IMG/VR virus record: IMGVR_UViG_3300042472_000572
Span: 1-20,857 of that record
DNA from: a virus
Length of the DNA stretch: 20,857 nucleotides
Direction: 5' to 3' (one strand)
In this document: piece by piece, positions 13,863 through 20,857 of the stretch
Position numbering within the stretch: position 1 is the stretch's first letter
How the letters are laid out: each line of letters starts with the position of its first letter
Made by a program: the position numbers and the translations under genes
The notes under the pieces: model-generated
The model's database searches: none
What the model saw: the letters and a program-made list of their open reading frames with translations, nothing else
What the model was told of the DNA's origin: nothing

Positions 13863-16331
13863 GTGGCGCAAAAATTTATTACCCCTATTGCTATTCGGCA
13901 GTTGTCATCTGCTGGTTCTGACGGGTTAACGATTTATGTTGACGGCGACACCTATGCGAGACTCCAAGTTCAAGGCGGCGGACGCATTGTCTGGGGTGAC
14001 GGAACCAATGTTGGGGATGTAAATCTCTACCGCGATGGAGCGGATGTCCTCAAAACTGACGACACATTAAAAGTTCCCACTCTTTTTATTGACGGCATTG
14101 AAGTAGATACTTCTGGGGCTACTACTGACCAAGTGCTCAAATACAGCGGGGGCAAGTTCTCTCCTGGCACTGCATCTACCGTTGCTGCGCTTGATGACTT
14201 AACCGATGTAACCATAACGAGCATTGCCACTAATCAGGTTTTGCAATGGAACGGCACCGCATGGGTGAACTCAACTGCTGCAGGTGGAGCAACAATCTCC
14301 GACACCGCTCCGAGCACTCCTGTTGCTGGTCAGATTTGGTTTGAGTCCGACACTGGTAAAACTTTTATTTACTACGATTCTTTCTGGGTTGAAGTTGGAA
14401 CACAGCCTCTTGGGCCAAGTGGGCCGACTGGTCCTGTCGGTCCTACGGGTTTAACTGGAGCGACAGGTGCAACTGGGGTTGGGGCTACTGGACTTACTGG
14501 TGCCACGGGGTTAACTGGTGCCACGGGCGCAACAGGGCCTAGTGGTATTCCTGGTGAGGCAGGTACTGTTGGATTGGGTGGCGTTGATGGGGCAACAGGT
14601 CCAACAGGGCTAACTGGTGCGACTGGTGCAACGGGTCCACAAGGTCAGTCATCAAGTTTTTATAACTACCAAGTTAAAACTGGTTCTACTAGCGGTGACC
14701 CTGGTGACGGTCATATTACCTACAACAACGCAACACAGATTAGTGCCACGCAGTTACAAATAAACCATCTTGACACAGCCAATAACGATATTGACTTGTT
14801 TCTTGGTCTGCTTAAAAGCGGCGACAGAATATTTATTCAAGACCAGAATAACTCTGCCAACTTTCAGTCGTGGACGATTAACGGAACCGTTGTGGACCAC
14901 GGCAACTCGTGGCTTGATTTCCCTGTTTCGTTTGTTTCTTCTGGTGGCGTCGGTACTACTGGTTTCATCAATAACCATGCTGTTATTTTGGTTATTGCGA
15001 GCATTGGTGCCACGGGCGCAACTGGTCCCACGGGTGCAACTGGCGCTACTGGTCCATCTGGTTCTAACGGCTATGTTGGTTCTGACGGTGCAACTGGCGC
15101 TACTGGTCCAACGGGCGCAACAGGACCTGCTGGTGCTACAGGCGTAGCGTATGTGAGCGTTTCTGATACTGCTCCAGCATCACCAGTATCGGGCGACCTT
15201 TGGTTTGATTCATCAACTTCAGTTACATATGTTTATTACGATTCTTACTGGGTTGAAGTTGGTCCGCAACCACTAGGTCCGACTGGTCCGACTGGTCTTA
15301 CTGGAGCGACAGGTTTAACAGGCGCTACTGGTCCTACGGGTCTTACTGGCGCAACAGGACCGACTGGTCTAACGGGCGCAACAGGACCGACTGGTGTTGC
15401 TGCAACAGTCACGGTTGGAACCACAAGCGGTGGAGCAACAGGTTCTGTAACGAACAGCGGAACATCGGGTGCTGCGGTTTTGGACTTCGTGGTTCCTATC
15501 GGTGCTACTGGGGCGACAGGCCCAACAGGTTTAACAGGCGCAACAGGACCTACGGGAATTACGGGAGCGACTGGACCAACAGGCGCTACAGGCGCTACAG
15601 GTGTCGGTGCGCCATTAACAAGTTCTGCAACTGCTCCAGTATCTCCTGCTGCTGGTGACCTTTGGTTCAACTCAACTACTGGTTCTACTTACATCTACTA
15701 CAACTCGGCATGGGTTGAACTAGGTGCTGGTGCAATGTCGCCACTACCAGTTACTTCATCTACTCGTCCATCAGGTCCTTGGACTGGGCAGACAATTTAC
15801 GAGACTGATACTGGAATGATGGCCGTTTATAACGGCACATCATGGCGCTATGTAGCATCAGGAACTGCTGCATCGGGGAGCGTTTTACAGATTGTTGCAG
15901 CAAACAAAACTGACACTTTTACGACAACAAATACAACATTTACAGATGTAACTGGCTATAGCGTAACAATAACTCCAAAATCAACATCATCTAAAATACT
16001 CATTCAAGCATCAATGAATATTGGTGCAACATATGCAGCAAATACAACATATGTAAGACTAGTTAGAGATACAACAGCAATAGCCGTCGGTGATGCTGCT
16101 GGTTCACGAACACAAGTATCTATTGCTGCTGAGCCAAATGGAAACTCAATGGCTCAAGGAACTATTCAATACCTTGACTCTCCAGCAACAACAAGTTCTA
16201 TTACATACAAAATACAAATATGTACCAATGGTGCTGGTACTGCTGCAATAAACAGAAGTATTGATGATACAAATGCTACTGGGCGTCCAAGAGGAATGTC
16301 TTCAATTGTTGTTACAGAAATAGCAGGTTAA
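13863..16331 (+). CDS. Large collagen-like tail fibre / receptor-binding protein
   Basis: An 822-aa fibre with GTG start. The order is an N-terminal attachment domain (about 1-105), a small module ending [20 protein letters not shown], and then four collagen-like blocks of Gly-X-Thr/Gly-X-Y triplets (residues 184-262, 382-427, 472-511 and 547-582). Between and around them lie three copies of a module with [20 protein letters not shown] and [10 protein letters not shown] (beginning near 146, 434 and 588). Residues from about 625 form a beta-rich tip ([24 protein letters not shown]) like C1q/TNF-type heads on phage fibres. Collagen-like stalks make trimers and hold the head away from the tail. 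AGGAAG at 13846-13851 may be the ribosome binding site. Codon use changes sharply in the tip. Confidence 0.85.
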   Translation: MAQKFITPIAIRQLSSAGSDGLTIYVDGDTYARLQVQGGGRIVWGDGTNVGDVNLYRDGADVLKTDDTLKVPTLFIDGIEVDTSGATTDQVLKYSGGKFSPGTASTVAALDDLTDVTITSIATNQVLQWNGTAWVNSTAAGGATISDTAPSTPVAGQIWFESDTGKTFIYYDSFWVEVGTQPLGPSGPTGPVGPTGLTGATGATGVGATGLTGATGLTGATGATGPSGIPGEAGTVGLGGVDGATGPTGLTGATGATGPQGQSSSFYNYQVKTGSTSGDPGDGHITYNNATQISATQLQINHLDTANNDIDLFLGLLKSGDRIFIQDQNNSANFQSWTINGTVVDHGNSWLDFPVSFVSSGGVGTTGFINNHAVILVIASIGATGATGPTGATGATGPSGSNGYVGSDGATGATGPTGATGPAGATGVAYVSVSDTAPASPVSGDLWFDSSTSVTYVYYDSYWVEVGPQPLGPTGPTGLTGATGLTGATGPTGLTGATGPTGLTGATGPTGVAATVTVGTTSGGATGSVTNSGTSGAAVLDFVVPIGATGATGPTGLTGATGPTGITGATGPTGATGATGVGAPLTSSATAPVSPAAGDLWFNSTTGSTYIYYNSAWVELGAGAMSPLPVTSSTRPSGPWTGQTIYETDTGMMAVYNGTSWRYVASGTAASGSVLQIVAANKTDTFTTTNTTFTDVTGYSVTITPKSTSSKILIQASMNIGATYAANTTYVRLVRDTTAIAVGDAAGSRTQVSIAAEPNGNSMAQGTIQYLDSPATTSSITYKIQICTNGAGTAAINRSIDDTNATGRPRGMSSIVVTEIAG
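14412..15608 (+). repeat. Four collagen-like Gly-X-Y blocks (GATGPTG type)
   Basis: The 9-bp based repeats encoding GATGPTG/GLTGATG lie at 14412-14648, 15006-15143, 15276-15395 and 15501-15608. In the third block almost every triplet is Gly-X-Thr with X being Pro, Leu or Ala, so proline sits in the X place and threonine in the Y place. The last three blocks are separated by about 105-130 bp carrying other modules. The DNA is repetitive enough to recombine, so block lengths may vary among relatives. Confidence 0.9.
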
Positions 16332-16333
16332 TA

Positions 16334-17098
16334 ATGGCTGCTATTACTTTTCCATCTTCTCCGTATGTAAATCAGATTTTTACTGTTGGTCCCAAGAGTT
16401 GGCAATTTGACGGAACGGTCTGGAACGCCTACTTCAACGAAGCCGTTGATTCTGTTTACGGAACTGGCGCAGACGGCGATGCAGTACTGGACGGAACTAC
16501 AACTATTCTCAGCATGGCTCCATCTTCAAGCGTGTATTCAATGACGCGCGATATGTACTTTAACGACTTGACTATCAATGCGAGCGTTCGTCTCGCCCCT
16601 AATGGATACAGAATCTTTGTCAAAGGCACGCTGAAGTTTATGGGGAACAACTCCACGGTTGGTTACACAACTGGCTTCGCAACTGCTGGTTCCATCGCTC
16701 AGGGTGGCGGAATACTAGAAGCGGTCATTCATTCTTTGGGTGGTGCTGCGACTGGGTATCTATCAACAGTTCCAACGGCAGCGCTAGGTGGCGCTAACTA
16801 TTTTAAAGTTCCACGACAAGCAGTTACTGGTTACTCAATCACTGCAGCAGGTGGACCTACCTTTTTGCGTGGAGGTGCTGGTGGACTAGCCCAAGTTGGA
16901 GGTGGAATAGTTATCATTGCCGCTCGTTACATTTCTGGTCCAGCGACAGGTACGGCTTACATCAAAGCACCAGGAACTGCACCTGCAGGCGGTGGGGTAA
17001 TACTTATTGTTTCTTCTGCTGAGGTTCTGGCTGCTGGAATTACGACTGATGTGACTGGGCAAAACCCAGGAACCGTCTACTATATGTCACAGGTGTGA
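16334..17098 (+). CDS. Gly-rich adhesin / fibre protein, shorter paralogue
   Basis: A 254-aa protein. Residues 1-34 (ITFPSSPYVNQIFTVG, then WQFDGTVWNAY) are a common phage fibre N-terminal motif. Residues 41-102 (VYGTGADGDAV ... PNGYRIFVKGTLKF) closely match residues 17-67 of the next protein. The C-terminal part has two Gly-rich strands, GGGIVIIAARYISG (189-202) and GGGVILIVSSAE (219-230), about 30 residues apart, followed by QNPGTVYYMSQV. The same two strands occur in the next protein far apart. Tandem position and shared ends mean the two genes came from a duplication. It is probably a fibre-tip adhesin. Confidence 0.72.
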   Translation: MAAITFPSSPYVNQIFTVGPKSWQFDGTVWNAYFNEAVDSVYGTGADGDAVLDGTTTILSMAPSSSVYSMTRDMYFNDLTINASVRLAPNGYRIFVKGTLKFMGNNSTVGYTTGFATAGSIAQGGGILEAVIHSLGGAATGYLSTVPTAALGGANYFKVPRQAVTGYSITAAGGPTFLRGGAGGLAQVGGGIVIIAARYISGPATGTAYIKAPGTAPAGGGVILIVSSAEVLAAGITTDVTGQNPGTVYYMSQV

Positions 17099-17099
17099 T

Positions 17100-18833
17100 A
17101 TGCCAATTTCAAGAATAGAAAAAAGTGTTACACGAGCAGGAAACGACTCTGTGTATGGGACAGGCATGGATGGTGATGTTGTTGTTTCTTCGGCGGTTAC
17201 TTTAACTTCTGACATGTTTTATAACTCTCTGACTATTACTTCGTCGGGTGTTTTGTTAACGAATGGATATAGAGTTTTTGTAAGAAACACATTGACCTTG
17301 GATGGTCATATGGGTATTGGTGCTGTGTCTGGTGCGACTGTTAGTCCTTCAGCCACTGTTGTTGCAGACGGAACAGTTAAAGGTCATTCGCAAGCAGCAA
17401 TAACCTACAGGGCGGGCGGTCAGGGCGGCGGAACATCGGCTCCTTCTATTCCGCAGTTGCCTTCGTACCTGTATAAAGACATCAATATGATGCTTTCTGG
17501 AATCATGGTTGATACCACTGGGTCTATCGTCGCTATTGGTGGAGGTTCTAAAGGAAACGCTGGGGCAACTGGTTCAACAGGTCCTAGTGGTGCGCCAGGG
17601 GCGGCTGGAGCATCAGGTACACCAAGCGAGACACCTGCTTCTTGGCCAGGTAAGGCTGGCGCGGCTGGTTCTAACGGCGGGTACGGACCTAGTGCAACAA
17701 CAGTCGGTGTACCAGGCGGAAGAGGAAACCCTGGCGCTGATGGTTCAGCCAACCCTACTGCCACAGGCGGAACAGGTGGCGCTGGAGGAGCAGGCGGTGC
17801 TGGAGGAACGGGAGGCGCAGGAGGCTCTGCGGGTGCAGGTGGAGGAGTTGTTCTTGTTGTTGCTAAAACAATCCTTGGTGCAGGAAAAATAATTTCTATT
17901 GGTAGTCATGGTTCTGCTGGTTCTGCAGGAAGTCCTGGTTCTGCAGGGAGTCCTGGTTCTGCAGGCGGCACAGGGCAACATCAACCTAAAGGTGCAAACG
18001 GTGCAAACGGCACCGCTGCACCTGGTCGTACAGACCATCACCATGTGGCTCCTGGGCATACTCATGCTCCACATACAAGAACACATAACCACCACAATCA
18101 CACGACGATACATTCTGACCGTCATGGGCACATAGTAAAACCTCATCACCATGTGGATTTTGGTAAATTTGTAGGTCACCTAAATGTTGAAGGTGCTCAC
18201 TGGCATCATGGTGGTCATTACCATCACCCTCATAACGACGGACCACACGGTGGTGTTACTCACTGGGATGGTCACTATTGGCATGCATGGATACCCCACT
18301 ACAACGGACAGGGACACTGGGTTCATTACCCCCCTAATCCTCATTCAAAACCCAACGGGCATCACAGTAGCGCCCAACCTGACGGCAATGGTCATCACCA
18401 CACTTTGGTCTACCACGGCTCTTTTGGTGGTCACGACGGACACACACATGCACACTTTGGACTTCCTCACCATAGCCATACCCACGGACACCACCCTCAC
18501 TCAAGTGCTGATTATCATCACCATAATCATTCGGCAAGTCACCCTAACGCTGATGCTTCCGCACACTACCCAGGTGGTGCTGGTGGAGTAAACGATGGAA
18601 CAAATACTGGCGCAGGCGCACCTGCAAGAACTGCTCCGAATGGTTCTGCAGGTTCACCTGGTGCCACAGGTTCTACGGGTTCAACAGGCGCTGCAGGCGG
18701 AGGCGGAGGCGGCGGAGCGATATTAGTCGTATCAGATACGGTCGCCAACACAATCACATACGATACAACGCAGGGCTCGTATGGTAGCATAAGTGCAACC
18801 CAAGGCTCTGCATACCTACTCATCAACTCATAG
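17100..18833 (+). CDS. Histidine-rich, collagen-like Gly-rich adhesin
   Basis: A 577-aa protein. Residues 17-67 match the N-terminal domain of its neighbour; 150-245 are Gly-rich with collagen-like triplets (GAP, GVP and GNP, with proline in the Y place). Strand GGGVVLVVAKTIL lies at about 247-259. There follow GSAGSPGSAGSPGSAGG repeats, then a histidine-rich segment (313-489) with 55 His in 177 residues (runs such as HHH, HTH, HGHHPH), many next to Gly, Trp, Tyr and Asn. A second Gly-rich strand, GGGGGGGAILVV, lies near 533-544, and the end is GSAYLLINS. The insertion between the two strands is about 260 residues compared with its paralogue. HxH motifs are known to bind metal in T4 gp37, so metal binding is likely by chemistry but unproved. 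It is likely a virion surface protein. AGG at 17091 is a weak ribosome binding site. Confidence 0.8.
   Translation: MPISRIEKSVTRAGNDSVYGTGMDGDVVVSSAVTLTSDMFYNSLTITSSGVLLTNGYRVFVRNTLTLDGHMGIGAVSGATVSPSATVVADGTVKGHSQAAITYRAGGQGGGTSAPSIPQLPSYLYKDINMMLSGIMVDTTGSIVAIGGGSKGNAGATGSTGPSGAPGAAGASGTPSETPASWPGKAGAAGSNGGYGPSATTVGVPGGRGNPGADGSANPTATGGTGGAGGAGGAGGTGGAGGSAGAGGGVVLVVAKTILGAGKIISIGSHGSAGSAGSPGSAGSPGSAGGTGQHQPKGANGANGTAAPGRTDHHHVAPGHTHAPHTRTHNHHNHTTIHSDRHGHIVKPHHHVDFGKFVGHLNVEGAHWHHGGHYHHPHNDGPHGGVTHWDGHYWHAWIPHYNGQGHWVHYPPNPHSKPNGHHSSAQPDGNGHHHTLVYHGSFGGHDGHTHAHFGLPHHSHTHGHHPHSSADYHHHNHSASHPNADASAHYPGGAGGVNDGTNTGAGAPARTAPNGSAGSPGATGSTGSTGAAGGGGGGGAILVVSDTVANTITYDTTQGSYGSISATQGSAYLLINS
17919..17966 (+). 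repeat. Tandem 18-bp repeats (GSAGSP) before the His-rich segment
   Basis: The unit GGTTCTGCAGGAAGTCCT at 17919-17936 is repeated at 17937-17954 with one change, and the first 11 bases again at 17955-17965. It encodes Gly-Ser-Ala-Gly-Ser-Pro, with proline in the collagen Y place. It joins the Gly-rich strand to the His-rich segment and looks like an expandable linker. Confidence 0.85.
18036..18566 (+). other. Segment encoding 177 residues with 55 histidines
   Basis: The frame of the 577-aa adhesin here uses CAT and CAC for about one residue in three, with Gly, Pro, Asn, Asp, Trp and Tyr between. The opposite strand and the +1 frame show long open stretches only because of this biased composition; they are shadows. 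No other gene in the window has such a bias. Confidence 0.9.
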
Positions 18834-18843
18834 AGGAGACAAC

Positions 18844-19071
18844 ATGGACTACGGTCTAAACACACAACAGAAAAAAGCCGTACTGGAAAGTAGTTTGGCA
18901 AATGTTAAGTCGGAGATTTTTCACTTGCTTCTCCGCTCAAACATTGACCCAGATACCTTTGATGCAGAAAACTATACTATTTCGGAAGTTTTAATAGGCG
19001 AACAGCAGCGACTAGCAACCCTGCTAAACAGCGTAGAACTGATTGAAAGAAAATTGACAGAGATTGCGTGA
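18844..19071 (+). CDS. Small helical protein, unknown function
   Basis: A 75-aa protein, MDYGLNTQQKKAVLES ... IERKLTEIA. The ATG at 18844 is chosen since AGGAG at 18834-18838 lies five bases upstream; the open frame continues to 18793 inside the previous gene. It is almost fully helical and amphipathic with no membrane segment, and may be a chaperone-like or structural partner. It is the first gene of the accessory cassette and overlaps the next one by GTGA, implying coupled translation. I do not recognise a family. Confidence 0.7.
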   Translation: MDYGLNTQQKKAVLESSLANVKSEIFHLLLRSNIDPDTFDAENYTISEVLIGEQQRLATLLNSVELIERKLTEIA

Positions 19072-19466
19072 AAAGGTTTGTTTGTGTCCCATCCAGCATG
19101 GGTGGGGTGCCAGATGAAGCAGTCAAACTGTCGAAAGAGTCTCAACTATCAATTCGTATAGAAGAAGATATTGATAAAATCTGTATTATGTCTTTCCCAG
19201 AAGATGATTTTACTGACTGCATGGACGAAGTAAAAGCAGGCTTCATACATATGTTGGACATTACAAACGAATTCGTCGATTTCCCCAGACATACGCACAT
19301 GGTAGCAACGGACTTGAATTCTTGTTCTCAAGTAATTAAGCCAATAGTCATCACGAATCATTCTCTTAGGTTTCGTTCACGATTTAGTACGCTAGGCTTG
19401 CATCAGTTTTCCATTGTCGATAATGATGCTGAAACTTATTACCAAGGAGAGTTCACAGTAATATGA
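19068..19466 (+). CDS. Unrecognised 132-aa protein of the oxygenase/halogenase cassette
   Basis: A GTG start at 19068 overlaps the previous stop (GTGA), and its TGA overlaps the next ATG (ATGA), so it is tightly coupled to the oxygenase gene. The protein has an N-terminal alternating region, then acidic FPEDDFTDCMDEVKAGFIHM (43-62), FPRHTHMVATDLNSCSQVIK (72-91) and a beta-rich end, HQFSIVDNDAETYYQGEFTV. The HTH residues 75-77 and the beta tail might recall a cupin-like or carrier fold, but no family motif is clear. Its placement suggests that it acts with the oxygenase: as partner, substrate adaptor or small beta-sandwich binding protein. I give no function. Confidence 0.7.
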   Translation: MKRFVCVPSSMGGVPDEAVKLSKESQLSIRIEEDIDKICIMSFPEDDFTDCMDEVKAGFIHMLDITNEFVDFPRHTHMVATDLNSCSQVIKPIVITNHSLRFRSRFSTLGLHQFSIVDNDAETYYQGEFTVI

Positions 19467-20047
19467 AGCATACAAAACTGGGAACATGCATATCCCTCTA
19501 TGAAGATGTGTTTACCGCCGATAACGCAAGTAAGTTTTTGAAAAGCCTAGAAAAAGAGACAGAATCAGATTGGTCTGAACTGTCATGGGGTGGCTCTTAT
19601 GTAGGGTCTGGGCAAGCCACATCCCATAGAACATCTTTAAATTGTTCCCTTGTTCCATTAATGAAGCCATACCCAGAAACGGATTTGTCGAAGTTCTTTA
19701 CAGAAACAATCCGCAATCCTATTGAAGAGGTTTCGGAAGACTACAGAAGCGAATTTTTAATTCCAACCGCCATGCATGAGCCGTATTCCCTTTTAAAGTA
19801 TTTGGAACAAGCGGAATACAAGCCGCATCACGACCATGCTCCAGATAATCGCAGGGTATATAGCATGGTTTCATTCTTATCGACCTCAGAAGAAGGTGGT
19901 CAATTAGAGTTTCCGCTTTTTGATGTTACTGTTGAGGCAATATGCGGAAGAGTCATCATGTTCCCATCTAACTTTCCTTACTTGCATATAGCACACCCAG
20001 TGACCAAAGGTGTAAAACATTCACTCGTTACTTGGTATCAAGGATAG
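19463..20047 (+). CDS. 2-oxoglutarate/Fe(II)-dependent dioxygenase (prolyl 4-hydroxylase-like)
   Basis: A 194-aa protein with the double-stranded beta-helix signature of the P4H-type superfamily. Iron ligands are visible as H122-x-D124 in YKPHHDHAPD, and the distal His as H175 in FPYLHIAHPVTKG. K185 in GVKHSLVTWY takes the place of the 2-oxoglutarate-binding Arg/Lys. VYSMVSFLS and GGQLEFPLFD (P4H-type 'GG.L.fp') lie between. The Asp in HxD means hydroxylase rather than Fe/2OG halogenase chemistry, in which this residue is Gly or Ala. The length is typical for small phage and bacterial P4H-like enzymes. Substrate unknown; protein prolines, other residues or small molecules are all possible. 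Cytosolic: no signal peptide. The ATG overlaps the previous stop, and the halogenase gene follows at 7 nt. Confidence 0.87.
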   Translation: MKHTKLGTCISLYEDVFTADNASKFLKSLEKETESDWSELSWGGSYVGSGQATSHRTSLNCSLVPLMKPYPETDLSKFFTETIRNPIEEVSEDYRSEFLIPTAMHEPYSLLKYLEQAEYKPHHDHAPDNRRVYSMVSFLSTSEEGGQLEFPLFDVTVEAICGRVIMFPSNFPYLHIAHPVTKGVKHSLVTWYQG

Positions 20048-20054
20048 GAAAACA

Positions 20055-20857
20055 ATGAACGACCGTATAAAAACCTTTGGCATAGTCGGCTCTGGTACTG
20101 CTGGACTAATCACGGCACTTATCCTGCGTAGGGCTTTCCCTACTTGCAGAATAACTGTTTTATCTTCTTCAAAGATTGGCATTATCGGGGTAGGTGAGGG
20201 GTCTACGGAGCACTGGAAACAATTCATGGAATTAGTCGATATCCCTCTTGAGGAGATGTTGGTAGAAACTCTGGCTACGCATAAGTACGGAATACGCTAC
20301 GAAAACTGGACTACGCACACAAAAGACTATTTTCATAGTGTGGGTCATGTCGATGATATTTTCTGCTACGGATTCTTTGCAGCATATATGGGGATTATTG
20401 AATCTGGGAAAACGCTAACTAGTCAAACATCAAGTGTTGGCATGGTACGGAACAAAATCAATAGAGAAGGTTTACACAAGAACACTAACCAGTTTCATTT
20501 TGACACAATTAAACTAAATGAGTATTTTACAAAATTGGCTTTCAAGCGGAATGTTAAGTTTGTTGATGGGGAAGTTGAATCTGTCGTAAAGGACGAAGAT
20601 GGGCTTATTGCTTCGGTACTAACAAAACAGGGCGATGCGATAGATGCCGACTTTTGGTTTGACGCCTCAGGTTTTAGCCGAGTATTAATGAATGAAGTTG
20701 GCGATGCGGACTGGAATTCTTTTAGTGAATTTTTGCTATGCAACTCAGCAATTCCTTTTCCAACAGAAAGCGACCCCAACGGACAAATTCGTCCGTACAC
20801 CCGAGCCCGTGCAGCGTCTTCTGGATGGATGTGGGAAATCCCTACACAGGAACGCAG
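20055..20857 (+). CDS. Flavin-dependent halogenase (tryptophan halogenase family), 3' partial
   Basis: The frame from ATG 20055 (AGGA at 20046-20049) runs to the right edge, giving 267 residues of a family whose members have about 500. Diagnostic motifs are all present: the FAD-binding GxGxxG as GSGTAG (12-17), GVGEGST (45-51) like the family's GvGEat, and HKYGIRYENW (76-85), whose K77 matches the catalytic lysine (K79 of PrnA and RebH). DFWFDASGFSR lies at 199-209, and GWMWEIP (257-263) is the GWxWxIP motif that separates halogenases from monooxygenases. Such enzymes use reduced FAD, O2 and halide to put Cl, Br or I on electron-rich aromatics, and need a flavin reductase (none seen here). 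Cyanophage VirX1 shows that phages can carry active members. The substrate cannot be read from sequence. Confidence 0.93.
   Translation, partial: MNDRIKTFGIVGSGTAGLITALILRRAFPTCRITVLSSSKIGIIGVGEGSTEHWKQFMELVDIPLEEMLVETLATHKYGIRYENWTTHTKDYFHSVGHVDDIFCYGFFAAYMGIIESGKTLTSQTSSVGMVRNKINREGLHKNTNQFHFDTIKLNEYFTKLAFKRNVKFVDGEVESVVKDEDGLIASVLTKQGDAIDADFWFDASGFSRVLMNEVGDADWNSFSEFLLCNSAIPFPTESDPNGQIRPYTRARAASSGWMWEIPTQER

Noticed and set aside
14412-15608. CRISPR-like or tandem array from regularly spaced repeats
   Set aside because: The repeats are in frame, encode Gly-X-Y triplets, vary in length and lack unique equal-length spacers.
15245-15670. Minus-strand frame with PVGPVAPV repeats
   Set aside because: It is a mirror of the collagen-like GATGPTG repeat; all neighbours are on the + strand and no start signal is seen.
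17745-18179. 144-aa minus-strand frame rich in Met, Cys and Arg opposite the adhesin
   Set aside because: It is the reverse reading of the His and Gly codon bias (CAT/CAC read as ATG/GTG), with no ribosome binding site and no logical product.
18184-18591. 135-aa plus-strand frame rich in Thr and Ile inside the adhesin gene
   Set aside because: It is the shifted reading of the His-rich codons; the real frame continues on both sides and matches the paralogue.
18793-18843. Longer start for the 75-aa helical protein
   Set aside because: The extension lies inside the adhesin gene, while AGGAG at 18834-18838 points to ATG 18844.
19463-20047. Fe(II)/2OG halogenase instead of hydroxylase
   Set aside because: The HxD Asp (D124) is present; Fe/2OG halogenases have Gly or Ala there to make room for the halide.

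Overview
The window is part of the late structural region of a tailed bacteriophage with a contractile tail (myovirus type). Every supported gene lies on the + strand. Genes are packed with 0-40 nt gaps or with ATGA/GTGA/TAATG overlaps, and no stretch longer than 300 bases is without a gene. The phage is probably an uncultured aquatic one: the fibre modules, the holin-like gene and the accessory enzymes are of kinds met in freshwater and marine phage genomes. One small protein (11090-11350) resembles a family I associate with actinobacterial phages, so an actinobacterial host is a weak guess only. Base composition looks moderate. No tRNA, integrase, IS element or CRISPR array is seen.

Layout. 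(1) 3-550: tail assembly chaperone, open at the left edge, with a second reading frame that looks like the -1 frameshift extension (gpG/gpGT type). (2) 577-3981: tape measure protein of 1134 aa. (3) 3981-9129: tail and baseplate genes. These are a tail/baseplate protein, a gp27/gpD-like hub, a minimal gpV-like OB-fold spike, a gp25/gpW-like wedge, gpJ-like and gpI-like proteins, in the P2-type order V-W-J-I. (4) 9167-18833: host-recognition and lysis region with five long fibre/adhesin genes (472, 447, 822, 254 and 577 aa). Between them lie small structural genes, a membrane-anchored coiled-coil protein (spanin-like) and a holin-like protein. (5) 18844-20857: an accessory cassette of a 75-aa helical protein, an unrecognised 132-aa protein, a 2-oxoglutarate/Fe(II) hydroxylase and a flavin-dependent (tryptophan-type) halogenase cut by the right edge. 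The first three overlap start-to-stop and the halogenase follows at 7 nt.

How the parts may work together. Blocks 1-3 build the tail tube, hub and wedge; block 4 supplies the parts that touch the host and the lysis helpers. The most unusual part is the join between blocks 4 and 5. The last adhesin (577 aa) looks like its 254-aa neighbour but with about 260 residues inserted between two conserved Gly-rich strands. The insert holds collagen-like Gly-X-Y stretches and a 177-residue segment with 55 histidines. It is followed at once by two protein/aromatic-modifying enzyme families. I infer, without proof, that this may be a virion-tailoring module in which adhesin residues (Y-position prolines, aromatic or His side chains) are hydroxylated or halogenated and/or metal is bound at the tail tip. 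Enzyme family calls rest on visible catalytic motifs; the substrate link is hypothesis.
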